DNA of 24,188 nt, from assembly GCA_946183715.1 (NCBI GenBank), contig CAMHDB010000005.1:1-24188 (forward strand), written 5' to 3'. Both the position numbers and the translations under genes were made by a program. Position 1 is the first letter of the stretch; every line of letters starts with the position of its first letter. This document shows, piece by piece, positions 23,015 to 24,188 of the stretch. The notes under the pieces are model-generated. The model searched no databases and had not been told where the DNA came from. It was given only the letters and a program-made list of their open reading frames with translations. The DNA comes from an uncultured Oscillibacter sp. (GTDB lineage: Bacteria; Bacillota; Clostridia; Oscillospirales; Oscillospiraceae).

Positions 23015-23165
23015 GCGGTTCAGGCATAAATCGTCTGTTGTGTTGAGTAATTAGCCTACTCATCATAGGGTTGCGCGGTGCTGGTAACACTGCGCGGCCT
23101 ACCGCTTATTTTGTTCCATAGCGTCCGGCGTTCCGAAACACGCCCCGGACGCTACATTTTTATTA
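23015..23165 (+). ncRNA. Candidate small RNA (about 150 nt), three-way junction plus terminator, class not recognised
   Basis: Between a good promoter and a good terminator there is no convincing coding frame with a ribosome binding site. By hand the RNA folds as follows. Closing stem: GCGGT (23015-23019) with ACCGC (23101-23105), and AGGC (23022-23025) with GCCT (23097-23100). Hairpin one: TGAGTA/TACTCA (23044-23062). Hairpin two: GCGCGGTG/CACTGCGC (23073-23095) with loop CTGGTAA and one G-U pair. A U-rich linker (23106-23118) leads to the terminator. The next gene is on the opposite strand, so this is not a leader of it. It lacks the SRP RNA GGAAGG/AGCA motif and the long rod of 6S RNA. Calling it an RNA gene is inference from promoter, fold and terminator agreeing. 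Confidence 0.6.
23119..23160 (+). terminator. Intrinsic terminator of the small-RNA candidate
   Basis: TAGCGTCCGG (23119-23128) pairs with CCGGACGCTA (23145-23154), followed by CATTTTTATT. There is no T-run on the minus-strand side, so it is directional. Confidence 0.85.
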
Positions 23166-23199
23166 TAGCGGATATGTTTCTGCTTTGCAAGAGCTTTTT

Positions 23200-23883
23200 T
23201 CAAATTTCCCCAAATTTTTTCAGGGGCGGGTCACTGTCCCACGGATACAGGAAGCACGGGACGCCCTCCGCCGCCGGGGCGAGTGCGTACATGGGATAGT
23301 AAAACGTCACACCCTCGGCCGTTACGTAGTAGTTCGCGGGATTGAAGTACCGCCGCACACACCGCCGCCAGTCGGGGTGATACTGTGCAAGGCCGCGTTT
23401 CTCCTGACGCTCGATTTCGTCGGCGGCCACGCGCAACAGGATTTGTTTCCAGCGCGTACGCGGCGGGAAGAAATCGGACAGCGCCACGGGGAATCCCGTC
23501 ACGATATCCCAAGTGTCGCCCCAGCGGCGGCGGAACGTCGCGCCGGGCGCGGCGTTTTCTTTTAGCTCTGTGTAGAGGCTCCAGAGGCGTCCGGCGCGGT
23601 AAGTCTCTCGAAATTCCAAGGCGGCCTGATAGCAGGGTAACGGCGCACTGTTCTGTAGCGCGGCGCGATACTGTACCTCCGCCCACGGGCGTAACTCACG
23701 CTGACAGTATTTCAGAAATGCGCGTTCCTGTAGGCGGTAAAAGGAGACAATCCGCTGGCAACGCCTGTTGATTCCGGACAGTTCCGGCAGGGAAACGTGT
23801 CCTTGCAGAACCGGGACGCCCTCGACATCCCACGTCTTTTCCGTCTGTCTGGCCTGTACGGTGAAATCTGACCCGTTCCCCAT
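23200..23883 (-). CDS. DUF3298-domain protein (RsiV C-terminal-like)
   Basis: A 227-residue protein. The ATG at 23883 is chosen because GAAGGAG precedes it at good spacing; the frame continues to 24048 but that part covers the divergent promoter region. The C-terminal half fits DUF3298: GDTWDIVTGFPVALSDFFPP, ILLRVAADEIERQ, RYFNPANYYVTAEGVTFYYPMYALAPAAEGVPCFLYPW. In RsiV this domain is extracellular and lysozyme-binding, but here there is no signal peptide or membrane helix, so the protein should be cytoplasmic, as in many stand-alone clostridial members of unknown role. It is divergent from the yerC-like gene. Confidence 0.82.
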   Translation of the reverse strand: MGNGSDFTVQARQTEKTWDVEGVPVLQGHVSLPELSGINRRCQRIVSFYRLQERAFLKYCQRELRPWAEVQYRAALQNSAPLPCYQAALEFRETYRAGRLWSLYTELKENAAPGATFRRRWGDTWDIVTGFPVALSDFFPPRTRWKQILLRVAADEIERQEKRGLAQYHPDWRRCVRRYFNPANYYVTAEGVTFYYPMYALAPAAEGVPCFLYPWDSDPPLKKFGEI

Positions 23884-23989
23884 GCTACCCGCTCCTTCTC
23901 CCCGGAATCCGTACCCCAGACTATGCCCGGCGCGGAAATTCCGTGCGGGTTCGCGCCGCGAAAACATGGAAGATTTCCCGAAAAAAGGC

Positions 23990-24018
23990 TTTACTTTCTG
24001 GCTCTGTTTTGATAGAAT
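23990..24018 (+). promoter_or_regulatory. Promoter of the yerC-like gene
   Basis: TTTACT (23990-23995), 17 bases, TAGAAT (24013-24018) with TGA immediately before it (extended -10). Confidence 0.6.
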
Positions 24019-24020
24019 GA

Positions 24021-24048
24021 CCAATACGCCGGAATCGGCTTTTGTCAA
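24021..24048 (-). promoter_or_regulatory. Possible promoter of the DUF3298 gene
   Basis: On the minus strand a perfect TTGACA (24043-24048), 16 bases, then a weak TATTGG (24021-24026). It partly faces the plus-strand promoter at 23990-24018. Confidence 0.35.
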
Positions 24049-24087
24049 TCAGTGAGCGCCCTACGGCAGAAAGGACGGGTTAGCTTT

Positions 24088-24188
24088 ATGAAAATCGGGA
24101 AAAAGGAAAAAAGCGAGGAACTTTATAAGGCCATCTTGCAGTTAAAGGACGAACAGGAGTGCTACGACTTCTTTCAAGACCTGTGTAC
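24088..24188 (+). CDS. yerC: YerC/YecD family TrpR-like regulator, 3' end outside window
   Basis: The ATG at 24088 is preceded by AAAGGA and opens a frame that runs off the window (33 full codons plus part of one). The visible part, including SEELYKAILQLKDEQECYDF and then FQDLC, is the conserved N-terminus of the YerC/YecD family, small TrpR-superfamily DNA-binding proteins of about 95-100 residues in Firmicutes. The helix-turn-helix part would lie beyond the edge. The regulated genes are unknown. The match to the family's 'LKxExECYxFFxDLCT' core is strong despite the truncation. Confidence 0.88.
   Translation, partial: MKIGKKEKSEELYKAILQLKDEQECYDFFQDLC

Noticed and set aside
23015..23165. 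SRP RNA or 6S RNA
   Set aside because: GGTGCTGGTAACAC superficially recalls 4.5S RNA, but the conserved GGAAGG/AGCA domain is missing. The fold is a short three-way junction, not the long bulged rod of 6S RNA.
1..24188. CRISPR arrays, tRNA/rRNA genes, IS elements, phage genes
   Set aside because: No regularly spaced repeats, cloverleaf or rRNA-like segments, transposase motifs or phage structural genes were seen on either strand.

Overview
The window looks like chromosomal DNA from a GC-rich Gram-positive member of the class Clostridia, most plausibly a gut Oscillospirales/Oscillospiraceae-type bacterium. The basis is about 60-65% GC (hand estimate), strong AGGAGG-type ribosome binding sites, sigma-A-like promoters, a class II (Firmicutes-type) GalT, a YerC/TrpR-like protein, an SLH-domain protease and a ydjGHI-like membrane-stress operon. 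The genus cannot be fixed by eye. There are no tRNA or rRNA genes, CRISPR arrays, transposases or phage genes.

Layout. 1-2500 (+): the end of an SPFH/zinc-ribbon protein, a zinc-ribbon membrane-tail protein and a TPM-domain protein, together resembling Bacillus subtilis YdjI, YdjG and YdjH. 2500-2640: two tandem copies of a bidirectional terminator. 2639-4540 (-): a chemoreceptor with an in-frame duplication of a HAMP-linker segment. 4734-9970 (-): a LytTR response regulator, then a compact acyl/adenylate-activation locus. In transcription order that locus is esterase, condensation-domain protein, carrier protein and AMP-forming ligase, driven by a good promoter at 10036-10064. It is the best candidate for an undescribed biosynthetic system. 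10083-11182 (-): D-lyxose isomerase overlapping a HEPN/HI0074-type protein. 11344-12611 (+): nitroreductase and purine nucleoside phosphorylase. 12649-13472: a divergent SLOG/DUF1273 gene and a small XRE regulator around a repeat-containing operator region. 13555-17901 (-): crotonase, an SLH/trypsin-like exported protease translationally coupled to uridine phosphorylase, and a class I aminotransferase. 18196-22092 (+): a complete Leloir operon, galK-galE-galT. 22176-22772 (-): a secreted SH3-like protein of clearly lower GC. 22980-23165 (+): a promoter, a predicted three-way-junction RNA and a terminator, which is a candidate small RNA. 23200-23883 (-): a DUF3298 protein. 24088-end (+): the start of a YerC/TrpR-family regulator.

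Functionally the window mixes carbohydrate and nucleoside salvage (galKET, deoD, udp, lyxose isomerase), envelope and sensing functions (ydjGHI-like genes, chemoreceptor, SLH protease, SH3 protein) and one small specialised-metabolism-like locus.

The most striking global signal is that I could not find a single GATC tetranucleotide in 24 kb, where base composition alone predicts on the order of 80. Isoleucine codon choice appears to bend around this: ATT follows codons ending in G, while ATC is used freely after A, C or T.
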